A stretch of 64,000 nt of DNA from Alphaproteobacteria bacterium UBA998. GTDB lineage: Bacteria > Pseudomonadota > Alphaproteobacteria > Rickettsiales > UBA998. Each line of letters starts with the position of its first letter. The first letter of the stretch is position 1. The notes under the pieces are model-generated. The model did not search any database. It was not told where the DNA came from and saw only the letters and a program-made list of their open reading frames with translations. The position numbers and the translations under genes are program-made. The stretch covers positions 18,142 to 82,141 of the forward strand of contig DBAY01000069.1 in assembly GCA_002291925.1 (NCBI GenBank). Direction: 5' to 3'. Positions 8,251 to 18,202 of the stretch are shown here, piece by piece.

Positions 8251-9284
8251 GCCGCCTGTTTCTCCTTCGTCACGGCCTCGCACCAAGCCTGATTGTCGAG
8301 GTACCAGCGGATGGTCTCGCGGATGCCCGACTCGAAATTATAAGTGCGCGTGAAGCCCAGCGTCTCCTGCGCCTTGCGGTCATCGATGGCGTAGCGGCGG
8401 TCATGGCCGGGGCGGTCGGTGACGAAGGCAATCTGCTCCTTGTAGGATTTGCCGTCCTTGCGGGGGCGCAGCACGTCGAGCAGATGGCAAAGCGTGGTGA
8501 CCACTTCGATATTGGTGCGCTCGGCGTCGCCGCCAAAGCCGTAGGTTTCACCCGGAAGCCCACGGGTGAGCGCCAGCATGACGCCGCGGCAGTGATCTTC
8601 TACGTGAATCCAATCGCGGATGTTTTTGCCGTCGCCGTAAACCGGCAGCAACTGGCCAGAGAGCGCGCAGGCAATCATGCGCGGAATCAGCTTTTCCGGG
8701 AACTGGCGCGGCCCATAATTATTGGTGCAGTTGGTGACGATGGTCGGCAGGCCGTAGGTGTGGAACCAGGCGCGGCACAGCAAATCCCCCGCCGCCTTGG
8801 AGGCCGAGTAAGGCGAGTTGGGCTGCATGGGCGAGGTTTCGGTGAACTTGCCCGTCTTGCCGAGGGAGCCATACACCTCATCCGTGGAGACGTGCACAAA
8901 GCGGAACTTCGCCTTGGCCATCTCCGGCAGCGCGCCCCAATACTGCCGCGCCGCTTCCAGCAGCGTGTAGCAGCCCATGATGTTGGTCTCGATGAACTCC
9001 GACGGGCGCTCGATGGAATTATCCACGTGGCTCTCGGCCGCGAAATTCACCACTGCCTGCGGCTGGTGTTCCTTCAGCAGCCGTGCCACCAGCGCGCCGT
9101 CGCAGATATTGCCGACAACCAGTTCCACGCCCGCGAGCCCGTCCAGATTCTCGCGGTGGCCCGCGTAGGTGAGCGCATCCAGCACGATCACTCGCCAGCC
9201 CTGCTCCGCCACCTGCCGGACAAAACAGCTGCCGATAAAACCGGCCGCGCCGGTGACGAGCAATGTCTTGCTGGAGGGATGCAT
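8247..9284 (-). CDS. rmlB: dTDP-glucose 4,6-dehydratase
   Basis: RmlB converts dTDP-glucose to dTDP-4-keto-6-deoxyglucose with bound NAD+. The 345-residue protein has the Rossmann motif TGAAGFIGS, the catalytic STDEVYG (Thr-Asp-Glu), and the YxxxK motif YSASKAA. The start at 9284 puts the glycine motif near residue 11 and is preceded by AAGGAAA, a good ribosome-binding site. The open frame further upstream runs into the promoter region. It is the first gene of the rmlB-A-D-C operon and overlaps rmlA by 4 bp. Confidence 0.95.
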   Translation of the reverse strand: MHPSSKTLLVTGAAGFIGSCFVRQVAEQGWRVIVLDALTYAGHRENLDGLAGVELVVGNICDGALVARLLKEHQPQAVVNFAAESHVDNSIERPSEFIETNIMGCYTLLEAARQYWGALPEMAKAKFRFVHVSTDEVYGSLGKTGKFTETSPMQPNSPYSASKAAGDLLCRAWFHTYGLPTIVTNCTNNYGPRQFPEKLIPRMIACALSGQLLPVYGDGKNIRDWIHVEDHCRGVMLALTRGLPGETYGFGGDAERTNIEVVTTLCHLLDVLRPRKDGKSYKEQIAFVTDRPGHDRRYAIDDRKAQETLGFTRTYNFESGIRETIRWYLDNQAWCEAVTKEKQAA

Positions 9285-9312
9285 AGGCGTATTTCCTTGA
9301 TAATGGAGAGGC

Positions 9313-9340
9313 AAATTAACACAGCAGCGCATGATTGCAA
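9313..9340 (-). promoter_or_regulatory. Candidate promoter of the rml operon
   Basis: On the minus strand a TTGCAA hexamer (9335-9340) is followed after 16 bp by TAATTT (9313-9318). This lies about 30 bp before the rmlB start codon in the only gap (9285-9386) ahead of the operon. It is a fair sigma-70-type match and rests on inspection only. Confidence 0.4.
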
Positions 9341-9386
9341 GCATGGCTGGCGCTCAGCGCGCGGAAAGGCGGCCCCCGGCGCGGCT

Positions 9387-10250
9387 TCAGCGCAGATAGA
9401 GCGTCACGGGGAAGCGGAATTCCAGCATGGAACGCCCCGGATAGGTTGGCGGCGCCGGCGGGAACGGGTCGGCACGGCGCACCTGCGCCAGCACTGCCTG
9501 ATCCAGGATTTTATGGCCGGAAGAGCGCTCAATCCAATGCCCCAGCACCTTGCCCTGCCGGTTCATCTGCACGCGCACCACCACGCGGCCCTCCAGCCCT
9601 TCCGCCAACGCTTCCTTGGGGTAGACCTTGTGGCGCTCCAGCCAGCCGGAGAGTTCCTGCTCGTAGCGCGAGATGGCCTCGGCCTGCGTGGACGTCGAAT
9701 TGCCATAGGCGCTGCCGCCTGCGACGCCACGCCCGCCCGTGCCTTCCACGCCCGGCCGCGAGGCACCGCGCAGCGGCGCACTTGCCGTGGGAGAGGTGGC
9801 CGGCTCGGCGCTCGGGGCCACCGGCTCAGTCGGTTCGCGGTAGGAAGACGCCACCTCGCGCGCAGGCCGCGGCTTGGCCGGCCGCGCGGGTGCCACCTTT
9901 TCCACCAGCGCGCGCTCCAGCACGTTCTGCGCCTTGTCCTCCGGCGGCACGTCTTTCGTATCCGCGCGGCCGCCGCCATTGACGGCCGGCCCCGCGCCCA
10001 GCTCCGGCGCGCCGCCAAGGCGAAGCTGCAGCACCCGCTCCTGTGGCAGCTGCTCACCACCGCCGAACCACGTCCAAGCCAGCATCATCGCCACATGCAG
10101 TGAAAAGGCAAAAGCCAGCATAAGGCCAAACGGCGGTGCCGGGTTCACGCGGTGCGCGTTCAGCGTTTCCAGCGCGGTCAGGTAGTCGAGGTAGCGGATG
10201 GTGGGTTTTTTTTCCATCGGTTCTGACTTGGCTAGCGCGAGCGGACTCAT
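9387..10250 (-). CDS. TonB-type energy transducer
   Basis: This 287-residue protein has the TonB plan. There is a short cytoplasmic N-terminus and one membrane segment at about residues 43-62 (contains LMLAFAFSLHVAMMLAW). A long Pro/Ala/Glu-rich periplasmic spacer follows, then a C-terminal TonB domain of about 85 residues with EGRVVVRVQMNRQGKV and ending FRFPVTLYLR. It passes energy from the ExbB/ExbD proton channel to outer-membrane receptors. The start overlaps the preceding exbD stop, so it is the last gene of the exbB-exbD-exbD-tonB operon. The partner receptor is not in the window. Confidence 0.87.
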   Translation of the reverse strand: MSPLALAKSEPMEKKPTIRYLDYLTALETLNAHRVNPAPPFGLMLAFAFSLHVAMMLAWTWFGGGEQLPQERVLQLRLGGAPELGAGPAVNGGGRADTKDVPPEDKAQNVLERALVEKVAPARPAKPRPAREVASSYREPTEPVAPSAEPATSPTASAPLRGASRPGVEGTGGRGVAGGSAYGNSTSTQAEAISRYEQELSGWLERHKVYPKEALAEGLEGRVVVRVQMNRQGKVLGHWIERSSGHKILDQAVLAQVRRADPFPPAPPTYPGRSMLEFRFPVTLYLR

Positions 10251-10651
10251 GGCGACTGCGTCGCGAGGGCCAGATGCTGCCCCCCCGCCTCCTCTAGGAT
10301 TTTCATCACGTCAATCACCTGCCCGGAGCGCGCCTTGGCGTCCGCTTTCAGGGTGATGAACAGGTCCGGCTTGCCTTTCAGCTGCTCCTTCACAAAGGAT
10401 TTCAGTTCTTTGGTATCGGAGAGAAATTCGTCATTGGCGAGAATCTCATCATGTTTTCCAAGCACGATGGTCAGCTGCCCCTCATCCACCACCTTGCCGT
10501 TTTCCGCCACCGGCACATCGATGGGGATGATCTCCAGCTTCTCAATGCTGCCGATGACGAGGAAATAGATGAGCAGCAGGAAAATCACGTTGATCATCGG
10601 GATAAGTCCGATGGGCTTGACCGGCTTCTTGCTGCGCTCGAATTCAATCAT
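10247..10651 (-). CDS. ExbD/TolR-family biopolymer transport protein (second copy)
   Basis: The 134-residue protein has the ExbD layout: a short cytoplasmic N-terminus, one membrane helix at about residues 16-36 (LIPMINVIFLLLIYFLVIG), and a periplasmic domain. The usual helix acid (Asp in ExbD) appears as Asn in the PMINVIF context, whereas the neighbouring ExbD keeps PLIDIVFQ. This copy may therefore be structural rather than proton-conducting; that is an inference. It overlaps both neighbours by 4 bp. Confidence 0.85.
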   Translation of the reverse strand: MIEFERSKKPVKPIGLIPMINVIFLLLIYFLVIGSIEKLEIIPIDVPVAENGKVVDEGQLTIVLGKHDEILANDEFLSDTKELKSFVKEQLKGKPDLFITLKADAKARSGQVIDVMKILEEAGGQHLALATQSP

Positions 10652-11109
10652 GGCATGGCCTGCAAACTGTCTTTCAGGCCGCTCGAGAAATTCTGCATCG
10701 GCGAGGGCCGGCGCAGCTTTTCCACCGCCATCTGCTTGCCTCCGGCGACGGTCACCGCATCCATCATGTCGATCAGCCGCTGCACCTCCACGGCGTCCTC
10801 GGCCCGGATCAGCACCTGTGTGCTGGACGCCCGGGTGAACAGCACATTCAGCTTGTCCTGCAGCTCATGCTCCCAGACCGGCTTGCCGTTGATGAGCGTG
10901 GCCCCGGTGGCTTCCAGATCAATTGTCGCCACCGGGTTCGTCACCGGCTTGGTGGAGACAGACGGCCCGGCAAGATTGACGTTCAGCGATTCCACCCGCA
11001 CGAAACTGGTGGTGAGCATGAAGAACAGCAGCAGCTGGAAGACGATGTCGATCAGCGGCGTCATGTCGATGCCGCGAGAGGTGCGCTTGCGACCCTCGAT
11101 GACGACCAT
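10648..11109 (-). CDS. exbD: ExbD/TolR-family biopolymer transport protein (first copy)
   Basis: The 153-residue protein carries the canonical ExbD helix start DMTPLIDIVFQLLLFFML (about residues 16-33), with the Asp thought to carry protons. A periplasmic domain follows. It forms the proton-driven motor with ExbB. The gene sits between exbB (9-bp gap) and the second exbD (4-bp overlap). Two adjacent exbD copies are found in several Gram-negative TonB systems, so the arrangement is uncommon rather than unique. Confidence 0.9.
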   Translation of the reverse strand: MVVIEGRKRTSRGIDMTPLIDIVFQLLLFFMLTTSFVRVESLNVNLAGPSVSTKPVTNPVATIDLEATGATLINGKPVWEHELQDKLNVLFTRASSTQVLIRAEDAVEVQRLIDMMDAVTVAGGKQMAVEKLRRPSPMQNFSSGLKDSLQAMP

Positions 11110-11118
11110 GCGCTCGCC

Positions 11119-11895
11119 CTAAATGCGGTTATAGGACGGGTTGAGCAGCCGCAGCGTGCCGGTGGATTGCGGCGCGGTGCGTACCTGCTCCAGCGCGCGC
11201 TCCTGCGCTTCCTGCAGCTCGCGCAACTTGCGCTCGCGCTCCATCATCTCGCGCTTCTCATGCTCTTTCTCGTTGCGCATGTATTCATCTTCCAGCGAGA
11301 GAATTTGCACCGTCACGTCGCGCATGGAGGCCCGCACTTTCTCGATGATGCCGTCCAGAATGTAATAGGCCGCCACCGCCGGCACGGCGATGACAAGACC
11401 CGTCACCGTGGTGATGAGCGCTTCCCAGATACCGCCCGCGAGCTGGCTGGGGTCAATGCGGCTGCCCGCCTCGCTCAGCGTAGCAAACACCGTGACCATC
11501 CCCGTCACCGTACCGAGCAATCCCAGCAGTGGGCTAGTGGTGGCCACCATTTCCAGGCCGCGCATGTGCGATTCCAGCTTGCGCACCTCGGCCGAGCCGA
11601 CACGGGCGATCTCCGCCTCACGGGTGCGCAGGCTCATCTCGCGGTTGGTGACGCAGGTGATGGCCACCTTCATGATGAGCGCCACCGGGCCTTTGGCGTT
11701 GCGCAGCTTCATTTCGGCATCCGTCAGCTCGCCTTTTTTCACGTGCGTCATGACCGGCTCGATGAAACCCGCGTCAAACAGCCGCGCCGCCGAAAACTGG
11801 AAGCCTTTGTAAATGCACACCGCCAGCGCATAGATTGAAAGCGCCAGCAGCGGAATCATCGTCACGCCGCCCTTGGTAATGAAGGAAAAATCCAT
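11119..11895 (-). CDS. exbB: MotA/TolQ/ExbB proton channel protein
   Basis: This 258-residue protein has an N-terminal membrane helix (about residues 9-25), a long cytoplasmic loop, and two further helices around 111-135 and 155-180. The family motif TSPLLGLLGTVTGMV is at about residues 104-118, and the last helix contains ALITTVTGLVIAVPA. The C-terminus is a long charged coiled coil (Glu/Arg-rich, about 195-240), longer than in E. coli ExbB. It is the first gene of the TonB motor operon and ends with TAG 9 bp before exbD. Confidence 0.9.
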   Translation of the reverse strand: MDFSFITKGGVTMIPLLALSIYALAVCIYKGFQFSAARLFDAGFIEPVMTHVKKGELTDAEMKLRNAKGPVALIMKVAITCVTNREMSLRTREAEIARVGSAEVRKLESHMRGLEMVATTSPLLGLLGTVTGMVTVFATLSEAGSRIDPSQLAGGIWEALITTVTGLVIAVPAVAAYYILDGIIEKVRASMRDVTVQILSLEDEYMRNEKEHEKREMMERERKLRELQEAQERALEQVRTAPQSTGTLRLLNPSYNRI

Positions 11896-11971
11896 GAAGC
11901 CCTCGCCTGTGATCGGGTTAGCGCAGCATAAGCATGGGCTTCACACGACGCAATGGTTAAACAGCCCGGAA

Positions 11972-12154
11972 TCAGTCGCCAATCTTGCGCGCTTCGTCGA
12001 TGAGCAGGATGGGAATGCCATCGCGGATGGGATAGGCCAGCCCGGCCTTCTCGCTCACCAGCTCCTGCGCCGCCCTGTCATAGGCAAGCGGTCCCTTCGT
12101 CGCGGGGCAGACGAGGATTTGCAGCAGCGACGGGTCGAGTTGCTGGGTGCTCAT
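11972..12154 (-). CDS. Trm112-family small protein
   Basis: This 60-residue protein matches the bacterial Trm112p/YcaR family: [17 protein letters not shown] near the N-terminus, then [18 protein letters not shown]. Family members activate methyltransferases or bind zinc; only one of the usual cysteines is present here, as is normal for bacterial members. The ATG at 12154 is chosen because it follows a purine-rich ribosome site and fits family length. The gene stands alone between the TonB operon and the tRNA-Gly. Confidence 0.85.
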   Translation of the reverse strand: MSTQQLDPSLLQILVCPATKGPLAYDRAAQELVSEKAGLAYPIRDGIPILLIDEARKIGD

Positions 12155-12231
12155 GGGGCCTCCTTTTCGCGCAGCATATAAGGCGGCGGCACGGCGATGC
12201 AATGCGCTTTTTCAACACCCCACAAAAGCGC

Positions 12232-12260
12232 TTGCCAAACGGGAAACCCTCTCCTATATT
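12232..12260 (+). promoter_or_regulatory. Promoter of tRNA-Gly(GCC)
   Basis: TTGCCA (12232-12237), a 17-bp spacer and TATATT (12255-12260) lie about 35 bp before the tRNA 5' end. Spacing and hexamers fit a strong sigma-70-type promoter. Confidence 0.65.
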
Positions 12261-12294
12261 TCGTCACCTCAGCGGGAACGCTTGGTTTTCTCAA

Positions 12295-12369
12295 GCGGGT
12301 GTAGCTCAGGGGTAGAGCACAACCTTGCCAAGGTTGGGGTCGTGAGTTCGAATCTCATCACCCGCTCCA
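12295..12369 (+). tRNA. tRNA-Gly (anticodon GCC)
   Basis: This 75-base cloverleaf has acceptor arms GCGGGTG and CACCCGC, a discriminator T and an encoded CCA. The D-arm has GCTCAGGGGTAGAGC. The anticodon stem AACC/GGTT encloses loop TTGCCAA, giving anticodon GCC. The T-loop is TTCGAAT. It reads GGC and GGU glycine codons, which are abundant in this GC-rich window. Confidence 0.96.
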
Positions 12370-12435
12370 TCGACTGGATGGATTTTTTCGATATTTCTTT
12401 CTTGGATTGCGACGCAGGCAATCTAATTGTTTTTT
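12366..12435 (+). terminator. Tandem terminators after tRNA-Gly(GCC)
   Basis: A first hairpin pairs TCCATC (12366-12371) with GATGGA (12377-12382) and is followed by six T. It shares bases with the tRNA 3' CCA. A second hairpin pairs GATTGC (12405-12410) with GCAATC (12418-12423), followed by a T run at 12430-12435. Stems are short (6 bp), so each alone is a modest terminator. Confidence 0.5.
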
Positions 12436-12610
12436 CTTAAAGATTAAGCCTATATGGCAAAATGCTGGAGTGGCTCGGCCCTATTCCCCAACACTACTTT
12501 ATTTCTCAGCAAACACTGGTTAGCAGCAAATTTAAGCTTTTTTAAAAAGTTATGGTATAGGCAACGATAAAGACCTTATTTTTTCGTTCACCCTTTACTC
12601 GAGTAATATC

Positions 12611-14296
12611 ATGTTCGCCAACCTTCGTCTGCGCTCGAAACTTTTGAGTGTATTTGCCGTGCTGTTGCTGGTCACTGGCGCGTTTGGCCTCTTTGCGCTG
12701 GAGCGCATGAATCTGATTAACGCTATGTCCACCGAGATCGCCGAAAGCTGGCTGCCCAGTGTAAGACTCATGGGCGAGGTCAATTCGGAGATGAAGGAAT
12801 ATCGCATCCAGCTGGCCATCCACATTCTCAACACCGACCCGGCAGAAATGGCGAATATCGAGACGAAGCTTGAGGCAATCCGCACGGCAATAAAAGGAAA
12901 ATTCAAGGAATATGAGAAATTTATTTCCTCTGATGAGGAGCGCGCACTCTACACTACCCTCGTCCAACGATGGAGCAAATTTCTGGAGACCGCGCAAACA
13001 ACGATAGATTATTCGCGTAATAACAGTACTGAACAGGCCCGCGAAAGTTTTGCCGGACCTGCGCGTGAAGCCAAGCGGGCGGTCACGGATACACTGAATC
13101 AAATAATTAAGCTAAATAATACCGGGGCAGAAGAGGCGAGCACTCGCGGCGACGTTCTCTATGACGATTCCAGAACCGTCACTCTTCTTTTCATAGGGTT
13201 TTTCACAGCCATTCTTGGCGCTGCCCTCATTGTGCTTCTGAAAGGTGTAGCCCGTCCGATTAACGCGATGACCGGTGCCATGCGGGAACTGGCTTCTGGA
13301 AACCTGGAGATTGAAATTACTGGGAAAGAGCGCCGTGACGAAGTGGGCCAGATGGCTCATGCGGTGGATGTTTTCAAACAAAACGCCATCCGCAACCGCG
13401 AAATGGAAGAAGAGCAGAAACGCCAGGAAATCCGCTCGCGCGAGGAAAAACGCCTTGCCATGCATCAGCTGGCGGAACATTTCGAAAACAATGTGCAGGG
13501 CATTATTAATGCTGTGGCAGCCGCCTCCACCGAATTGCTGCAGACAGCCGATCAACTCGGATCGGTCATCAGCAATGCCAGCGAAACCGCCGAAGCCGCC
13601 AACAATAGCGCGGCGGAAGCTACTGCCAACGTGCAGTCGGTTGCCTCTGCCGCGGAGGAAATGGCTACTTCGGTGCAGGAAATTTCCATGCAGATTGTCC
13701 GCTCGAACACCATGGTCAGCGCGTCACGGGAGAAAACCGAGCTGGCCGATCGTCAGGCGGAACAACTCTCTCATGCGACGAAAAAAGTGGAAGAAGTTAT
13801 CCAGCTGATTGCCGATATCGCGGGACAAATCAACCTGCTGGCACTCAATGCCACCATCGAATCGGCGCGCGCAGGGGAAGCAGGCAAGGGTTTTGCCGTG
13901 GTGGCCAGCGAGGTGAAGAACCTGGCCACGCAGACGAACAAATCCGTGGAGGAAATCAGCCGGGTTATCAGGGAAATGCAAATCGCCGCGGCAGACATTA
14001 TCGAAAGTCTGAAAGGCATTCAGACCTCCATTATCCAGATCACGGACACCTCCACCAGCATTGCATCGGCCGTGGAGGAGCAGTCTGCCACCACCAACGA
14101 GATTGCCCGCAACATGCAATCGGCAGCGCAGCGGACGCAGAAAATTTCTGATAGCCTGTATACGGTCAGCACATCCTCCACCAGCGCCAATGCGGCGTCC
14201 GATCAGGTTCGCATTGCATCAAAGGAACTCTCCGAGCGGGCCGAACAACTCAACCGGCAGGTCAATTCCTTCCTTTCCGATCTGCGGGCGGCCTGA
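12611..14296 (+). CDS. Methyl-accepting chemotaxis protein
   Basis: This is a 561-residue transmembrane chemoreceptor. Membrane helix 1 is at about residues 10-28. A periplasmic four-helix-bundle sensor (4HB_MCP-like) runs to about 190, with helix 2 at about 193-214. A HAMP domain follows (begins [15 protein letters not shown]), then the signalling domain with the conserved hairpin tip [20 protein letters not shown] and [15 protein letters not shown]. There is no C-terminal CheR-binding pentapeptide. It stands alone, without che genes nearby, and converges on the unknown gene at 14326. Its ligand is unknown. Confidence 0.93.
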   Translation: MFANLRLRSKLLSVFAVLLLVTGAFGLFALERMNLINAMSTEIAESWLPSVRLMGEVNSEMKEYRIQLAIHILNTDPAEMANIETKLEAIRTAIKGKFKEYEKFISSDEERALYTTLVQRWSKFLETAQTTIDYSRNNSTEQARESFAGPAREAKRAVTDTLNQIIKLNNTGAEEASTRGDVLYDDSRTVTLLFIGFFTAILGAALIVLLKGVARPINAMTGAMRELASGNLEIEITGKERRDEVGQMAHAVDVFKQNAIRNREMEEEQKRQEIRSREEKRLAMHQLAEHFENNVQGIINAVAAASTELLQTADQLGSVISNASETAEAANNSAAEATANVQSVASAAEEMATSVQEISMQIVRSNTMVSASREKTELADRQAEQLSHATKKVEEVIQLIADIAGQINLLALNATIESARAGEAGKGFAVVASEVKNLATQTNKSVEEISRVIREMQIAAADIIESLKGIQTSIIQITDTSTSIASAVEEQSATTNEIARNMQSAAQRTQKISDSLYTVSTSSTSANAASDQVRIASKELSERAEQLNRQVNSFLSDLRAA

Positions 14297-14325
14297 CGAA
14301 ACCACAGCGGTGATCGTCCTTCGTT

Positions 14326-15765
14326 CTAGCGCTCCGGCACCGGTGAGGCTGCAGCCATCTGGTGCAGAAGCTGCGGCGAGAGAAACGGGCTGCGGCGCAG
14401 CACTTGCGCTTCCGCGCCGATGAAATGGCTGGCGAGGCTTCCCTTTTCCTCAAGGCGTTGCCTAATCGCGGCTTCCAGCTTCTCCGGCGCCGTGCGGCTC
14501 TCGGGCATGCCCACCAGCCCGTGCGAGACGCGGCGGATGCGCTTGGCCATCGGCTCCGTGCTGGAGGGCTCCGCCTGCAGGCGGTCCGCTGCGGCGGTGA
14601 CGATGTCATCGAAGCTCGGCCCCTTTACCTTGCTGGTTTTCGCCTGAAGCACGTTGCCGGTCATGTAGGAGAGCGAGGCCACGATATTACCTCGGTCATA
14701 CTTGCCACTACGTGCCGATTCGGCCAGCCCCGCCGCGCCAAGCGCTAGGTTGGAGGAAAGATTGACACCGCCGGTGACGCGCATCGGCTTTTCCTTCACC
14801 CACTCGCTCCAGGTGTGGTAATCGCCACGCGCGTATTTCACCACTTCCTGTGCCAGCTGGTGATAGTCCAGCACGGCCAGTGACTGACGGCGCGCCTCCA
14901 GCGATTCGCCCAGATTCAGGAACGCATCCGTCCCCTTTTCCGGCACAAAGGTCTGTACCGCCTGCCCGGCCATCATGGCGCTGCCAGCGAAAATCTCCAG
15001 ATATTGCTTCATCACATTGCGCGAGGCATTCGTGGAGGAGAACAGACGCCCGATGGCGGCCAGCGTCTGCGTACCGCCCCCCAGCATATTCAGCACGCCG
15101 GAGACTTCCCATGGGTAACGCTGCATGAAAGCGAAGGTATGATGACTCATCTGGCTCGCTGCCTCCGCACCGGCGCCGTCGCGGAAGAGCGGGTCGATGG
15201 TTTTCATCATTTCCTGCGCGGTACGGGGGGTATCGGCCTTTCCGCCAAACACCAGCATATTGATGACGCCCGACGTGTAGGCCACCGCCGTCGCCATCTT
15301 CAGCGGTTTTCGGTCGCGGAACGCCGAGAACAACACCCCGGCATCACCTACGAAATAACAGGCGGCGGGGATGAAATTGCTGTGGCGGGCGAAGAAGCCT
15401 TCCATCTTGGCGCGCTGCTGCTTGGTGGCGGAAGTATCCAGCGGCGTGGGTTGCAGGTCGGGGGCCACCTCCACCCGCTGCTCGGCCGGGATGCCTTGGG
15501 CTTCCTGCCAGCGCGGGAATTCTTCCTTCAACAGACGTACCAGCGCGGCATCATCCCCATAGCTGCTCAGGCGCAGCACGGGGGCCTGCTGCGTGCCAGT
15601 GTAGCCCGGCAGGCAGCGCACGTGTTTCTCCAGCAAAAACCATGTCAGTGCGGCAAGGGACCCCGGTGACGCGCCCTCCGGCGCATGCAGCACTGCCATC
15701 GGCGCATCAGCATAGCCCTTGCCGGTCTGTAAAAGGGTGGAACTGAGAAGCTGCGTCACGCGCAA
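14326..15765 (-). CDS. Hypothetical protein, 479 aa
   Basis: I do not recognise this protein. It starts MRVTQLLSSTLLQTGKGYADA and has no clear signal peptide. A moderately hydrophobic central part (about residues 131-175) contains PAACYFVGDAGVLFSAF and SGVINMLVFGGK. More weakly hydrophobic, Gly/Ala-rich helices follow around 220-260, and the C-terminal third is charged and helical. The motif GVINxLVF is shared with the unknown membrane protein at 1070-2107, though I see no convincing wider similarity. Codon use looks native. It converges on the chemoreceptor gene with a 29-bp gap and no obvious terminator. Confidence 0.75.
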   Translation of the reverse strand: MRVTQLLSSTLLQTGKGYADAPMAVLHAPEGASPGSLAALTWFLLEKHVRCLPGYTGTQQAPVLRLSSYGDDAALVRLLKEEFPRWQEAQGIPAEQRVEVAPDLQPTPLDTSATKQQRAKMEGFFARHSNFIPAACYFVGDAGVLFSAFRDRKPLKMATAVAYTSGVINMLVFGGKADTPRTAQEMMKTIDPLFRDGAGAEAASQMSHHTFAFMQRYPWEVSGVLNMLGGGTQTLAAIGRLFSSTNASRNVMKQYLEIFAGSAMMAGQAVQTFVPEKGTDAFLNLGESLEARRQSLAVLDYHQLAQEVVKYARGDYHTWSEWVKEKPMRVTGGVNLSSNLALGAAGLAESARSGKYDRGNIVASLSYMTGNVLQAKTSKVKGPSFDDIVTAAADRLQAEPSSTEPMAKRIRRVSHGLVGMPESRTAPEKLEAAIRQRLEEKGSLASHFIGAEAQVLRRSPFLSPQLLHQMAAASPVPER

Positions 15766-15861
15766 AGAAAACGGGGCTCGGTTGCAAGAATCCCATCTTA
15801 CAACGGAACGCGGAATGCAGAGAATGAAACTTCTGTGACAATCCCGCTTAAGTATCAGTAA

Positions 15862-16029
15862 CTAATAAATTCCCGGTTGTTCCAGGCTTTTGATGGCACC
15901 CCATTGCGGCTTGATCGTCGGGTTGACGTAGCTCACGCCGTCCCACGAGGCGTGATAGGTCGGCGTCTGAGACGGGGCGCAATTGGCGAGGCTGAGCAGA
16001 AAAATCAAGGCGATAGCAGTGCGTAGCAT
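15862..16029 (-). CDS. Small putative lipoprotein
   Basis: This 55-residue protein starts MLRTAIALIFLLSLANCAPS, a lipoprotein signal peptide with lipobox LANC (Cys at residue 16). The mature part would be only about 40 residues and contains HASWDGVSYVNPTIKPQWG. The start at 16029 is supported by AAGGAGG 5 bases upstream; the in-frame extension further upstream has no hydrophobic leader. It is probably anchored to a membrane facing the periplasm. Function unknown. Confidence 0.72.
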   Translation of the reverse strand: MLRTAIALIFLLSLANCAPSQTPTYHASWDGVSYVNPTIKPQWGAIKSLEQPGIY

Positions 16030-16285
16030 GGCGTCCTCCTTAGCGGGATTGTCGCTGTTATCATGCATTATCGGCCTTTGGGCCATTGCCCGCTCTGCAT
16101 GGCTTCCATGCCCAGGCTGTATTGGGCAAACCCCAGATGTTGTGGCATAGTAAGAAAATCGCCTCTAAATTTACGCTTCAGCGTGGGCGCAAGCCCATCG
16201 CGCGCTTATCGCGCACGCATCAACATTGCTTGCGTCAGGCGACAACCTGCCGTATCACAGGCAAAAACCAGCGGATTCCAGCGGC

Positions 16286-18202
16286 GTGCACCCCACTCCC
16301 CTCCTCGATAAAGCCCGGCTTCCTGCCGATTTGCGGCGCCTCCCCGAGCGCGATCTGCCGCAGCTCGCCGCCGAATTGCGCGAGGAGATGATCGACGCCG
16401 TCTCGCAGACGGGCGGGCATCTGGGCGCGGGCCTCGGCGTGGTGGAGCTGACGATTGCGCTGCATTACGTCTTCGATACCCCCCGCGACAAAGTGCTGTG
16501 GGATGTCGGCCATCAGGCCTATCCGCACAAGATCCTGACCGGGCGGCGCGACCGCATCCGTACGCTGCGCCAGCCGGGCGGCTTATCGGGCTTCTGCATG
16601 CGCACTGAGAGCGAATATGACGCGTTCGGCGCGGGTCATTCCTCCACCTCCATCTCCGCCGCGCTCGGCATGGCCGTGGCACGCGACTTCAAGGGGGAGG
16701 ATCACGAGGTGATCGCCGTCATCGGCGACGGCGCGATGAGCGCGGGCATGGCCTATGAGGCGCTGAACAATGCAGGCGCGGAAAAGCGCCGCCTCATTAT
16801 CGTGCTCAATGACAACGACATGTCCATCGCCCCGCCGGTGGGCGCGATGAGCGCCTATCTGTCGCGCCTCGTCTCCTCGCGGCCTTACATGACCTTCCGC
16901 GACCTTGGCAAGGCGGTGGTGAACGTGCTGCCGGAGCCGCTCAAGAACGCCGCCAAGCGCGCCGAGCAATATGCCCGCAGCGTCGGTGTGGGCGGCGGCA
17001 CGTGGTTCGAGGAAATGGGGATGTATTATGTCGGCCCCGTCGATGGCCATAATCTCGATCACCTGCTGCCCATCTTCCAGAATATCAAGCAGCAGAAGCA
17101 TCACGGCCCCATCCTCGTGCATGTGGTGACGAAAAAAGGCAAGGGCTTCGCACCCGCCGAGGCGGCTGCCGACAAGCTGCACGGCGTCAACCAGTTCGAC
17201 AAGGGCACCGGCGCGCAGAAGAAATCCGCGGGCGGCCCGCCCACCTACACCAACGTGTTCGCGCAGGCGCTCATCGATGAAGCCGCGCGCGATGAGAAGA
17301 TTGTCGCCATCACCGCCGCTATGCCGTCCGGCACGGGGCTGGATAAATTCGCGGCTAAATACCCATCGCGCATGTTCGATGTCGGCATCGCCGAGCAGCA
17401 TGCGGTGACTTTCGCGGCCGGGCTGGCGGCGGAGGGCATGAAGCCATTCGCCGCCATCTACTCCACCTTCCTGCAACGCGCCTACGATCAGGTGGTGCAT
17501 GACGTGGCGGTGCAGAACCTGCCCGTGCGCTTCGCCATCGACCGCGCCGGACTGGTGGGCGCGGATGGCTGCACGCATGCAGGCATGTTCGATGTCGCCT
17601 ATCTCTGCACCCTGCCGAATTTCATCGTGATGGCCGCCTCAGACGAGGCCGAGCTGGTGCACATGACCGCCACCGCCGCCGCGATGAACGATCACCCCAT
17701 CGCGTTCCGCTACCCGCGCGGCGAAGGCACCGGCGTGGCACTGCCGGAGCGTGGGCAGATTCTGGACATCGGCAAGGGCCGCATTCTGAAGGAAGGCACG
17801 CAAGTGGCATTCCTTTGCCTCGGCACGCGCATGTCCGCCTGCCTCAAAGCCGCTGAGCAGCTGGAAGCCGAGGGCATCTCGGTCACCGTGGCCGATGCGC
17901 GCTTCGCCAAGCCCCTCGATATGGACCTGCTGGGCCGTCTGCTGAAGGAACATGCACTGGTGGTGACCATTGAGGAGGGCAGCATGGGCGGCTTTGGCTC
18001 CCACATCGCCACCCATGCCGCCAATGCGGGATGGCTCGACGGCAAGGCGATGCTGCGCGCCCTCACCCTCCCCGACTACTTCCAGCCGCAAGGCAAGCCC
18101 GAAGCGCAGTATGAAGAAGCCGGCCTCGGCGTGGCGCAGATGGTGGAGTTCGTGAAGCGCCACGTGACTCCTGCCGCCACCGCCAAGCGGAAGAAAGCAT
18201 AA
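16286..18202 (+). CDS. dxs: 1-deoxy-D-xylulose-5-phosphate synthase
   Basis: Dxs condenses pyruvate and glyceraldehyde-3-phosphate with thiamine diphosphate, the first step of the MEP isoprenoid pathway. The protein is about 638 residues. Visible motifs are [14 protein letters not shown] and [15 protein letters not shown] near the N-terminus and the thiamine-binding [18 protein letters not shown]. The transketolase middle domain has [11 protein letters not shown] and [16 protein letters not shown] chose the GTG at 16286 because the family begins close to [18 protein letters not shown] at 16226 is an alternative, and neither has a good ribosome site. A GC-rich hairpin repeat follows the TAA immediately. 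Confidence 0.94.
   Translation: MHPTPLLDKARLPADLRRLPERDLPQLAAELREEMIDAVSQTGGHLGAGLGVVELTIALHYVFDTPRDKVLWDVGHQAYPHKILTGRRDRIRTLRQPGGLSGFCMRTESEYDAFGAGHSSTSISAALGMAVARDFKGEDHEVIAVIGDGAMSAGMAYEALNNAGAEKRRLIIVLNDNDMSIAPPVGAMSAYLSRLVSSRPYMTFRDLGKAVVNVLPEPLKNAAKRAEQYARSVGVGGGTWFEEMGMYYVGPVDGHNLDHLLPIFQNIKQQKHHGPILVHVVTKKGKGFAPAEAAADKLHGVNQFDKGTGAQKKSAGGPPTYTNVFAQALIDEAARDEKIVAITAAMPSGTGLDKFAAKYPSRMFDVGIAEQHAVTFAAGLAAEGMKPFAAIYSTFLQRAYDQVVHDVAVQNLPVRFAIDRAGLVGADGCTHAGMFDVAYLCTLPNFIVMAASDEAELVHMTATAAAMNDHPIAFRYPRGEGTGVALPERGQILDIGKGRILKEGTQVAFLCLGTRMSACLKAAEQLEAEGISVTVADARFAKPLDMDLLGRLLKEHALVVTIEEGSMGGFGSHIATHAANAGWLDGKAMLRALTLPDYFQPQGKPEAQYEEAGLGVAQMVEFVKRHVTPAATAKRKKA

Noticed and set aside
8403..10103. 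566-codon open frame on the plus strand opposite rmlB and tonB
   Set aside because: Antisense shadow of well-identified genes; His/Arg/Gly-rich composition typical of such frames.
16068..16148. 26-codon frame on the minus strand between the small lipoprotein gene and dxs
   Set aside because: It has no good ribosome site and no recognisable product; the 256-bp gap otherwise shows nothing definite.
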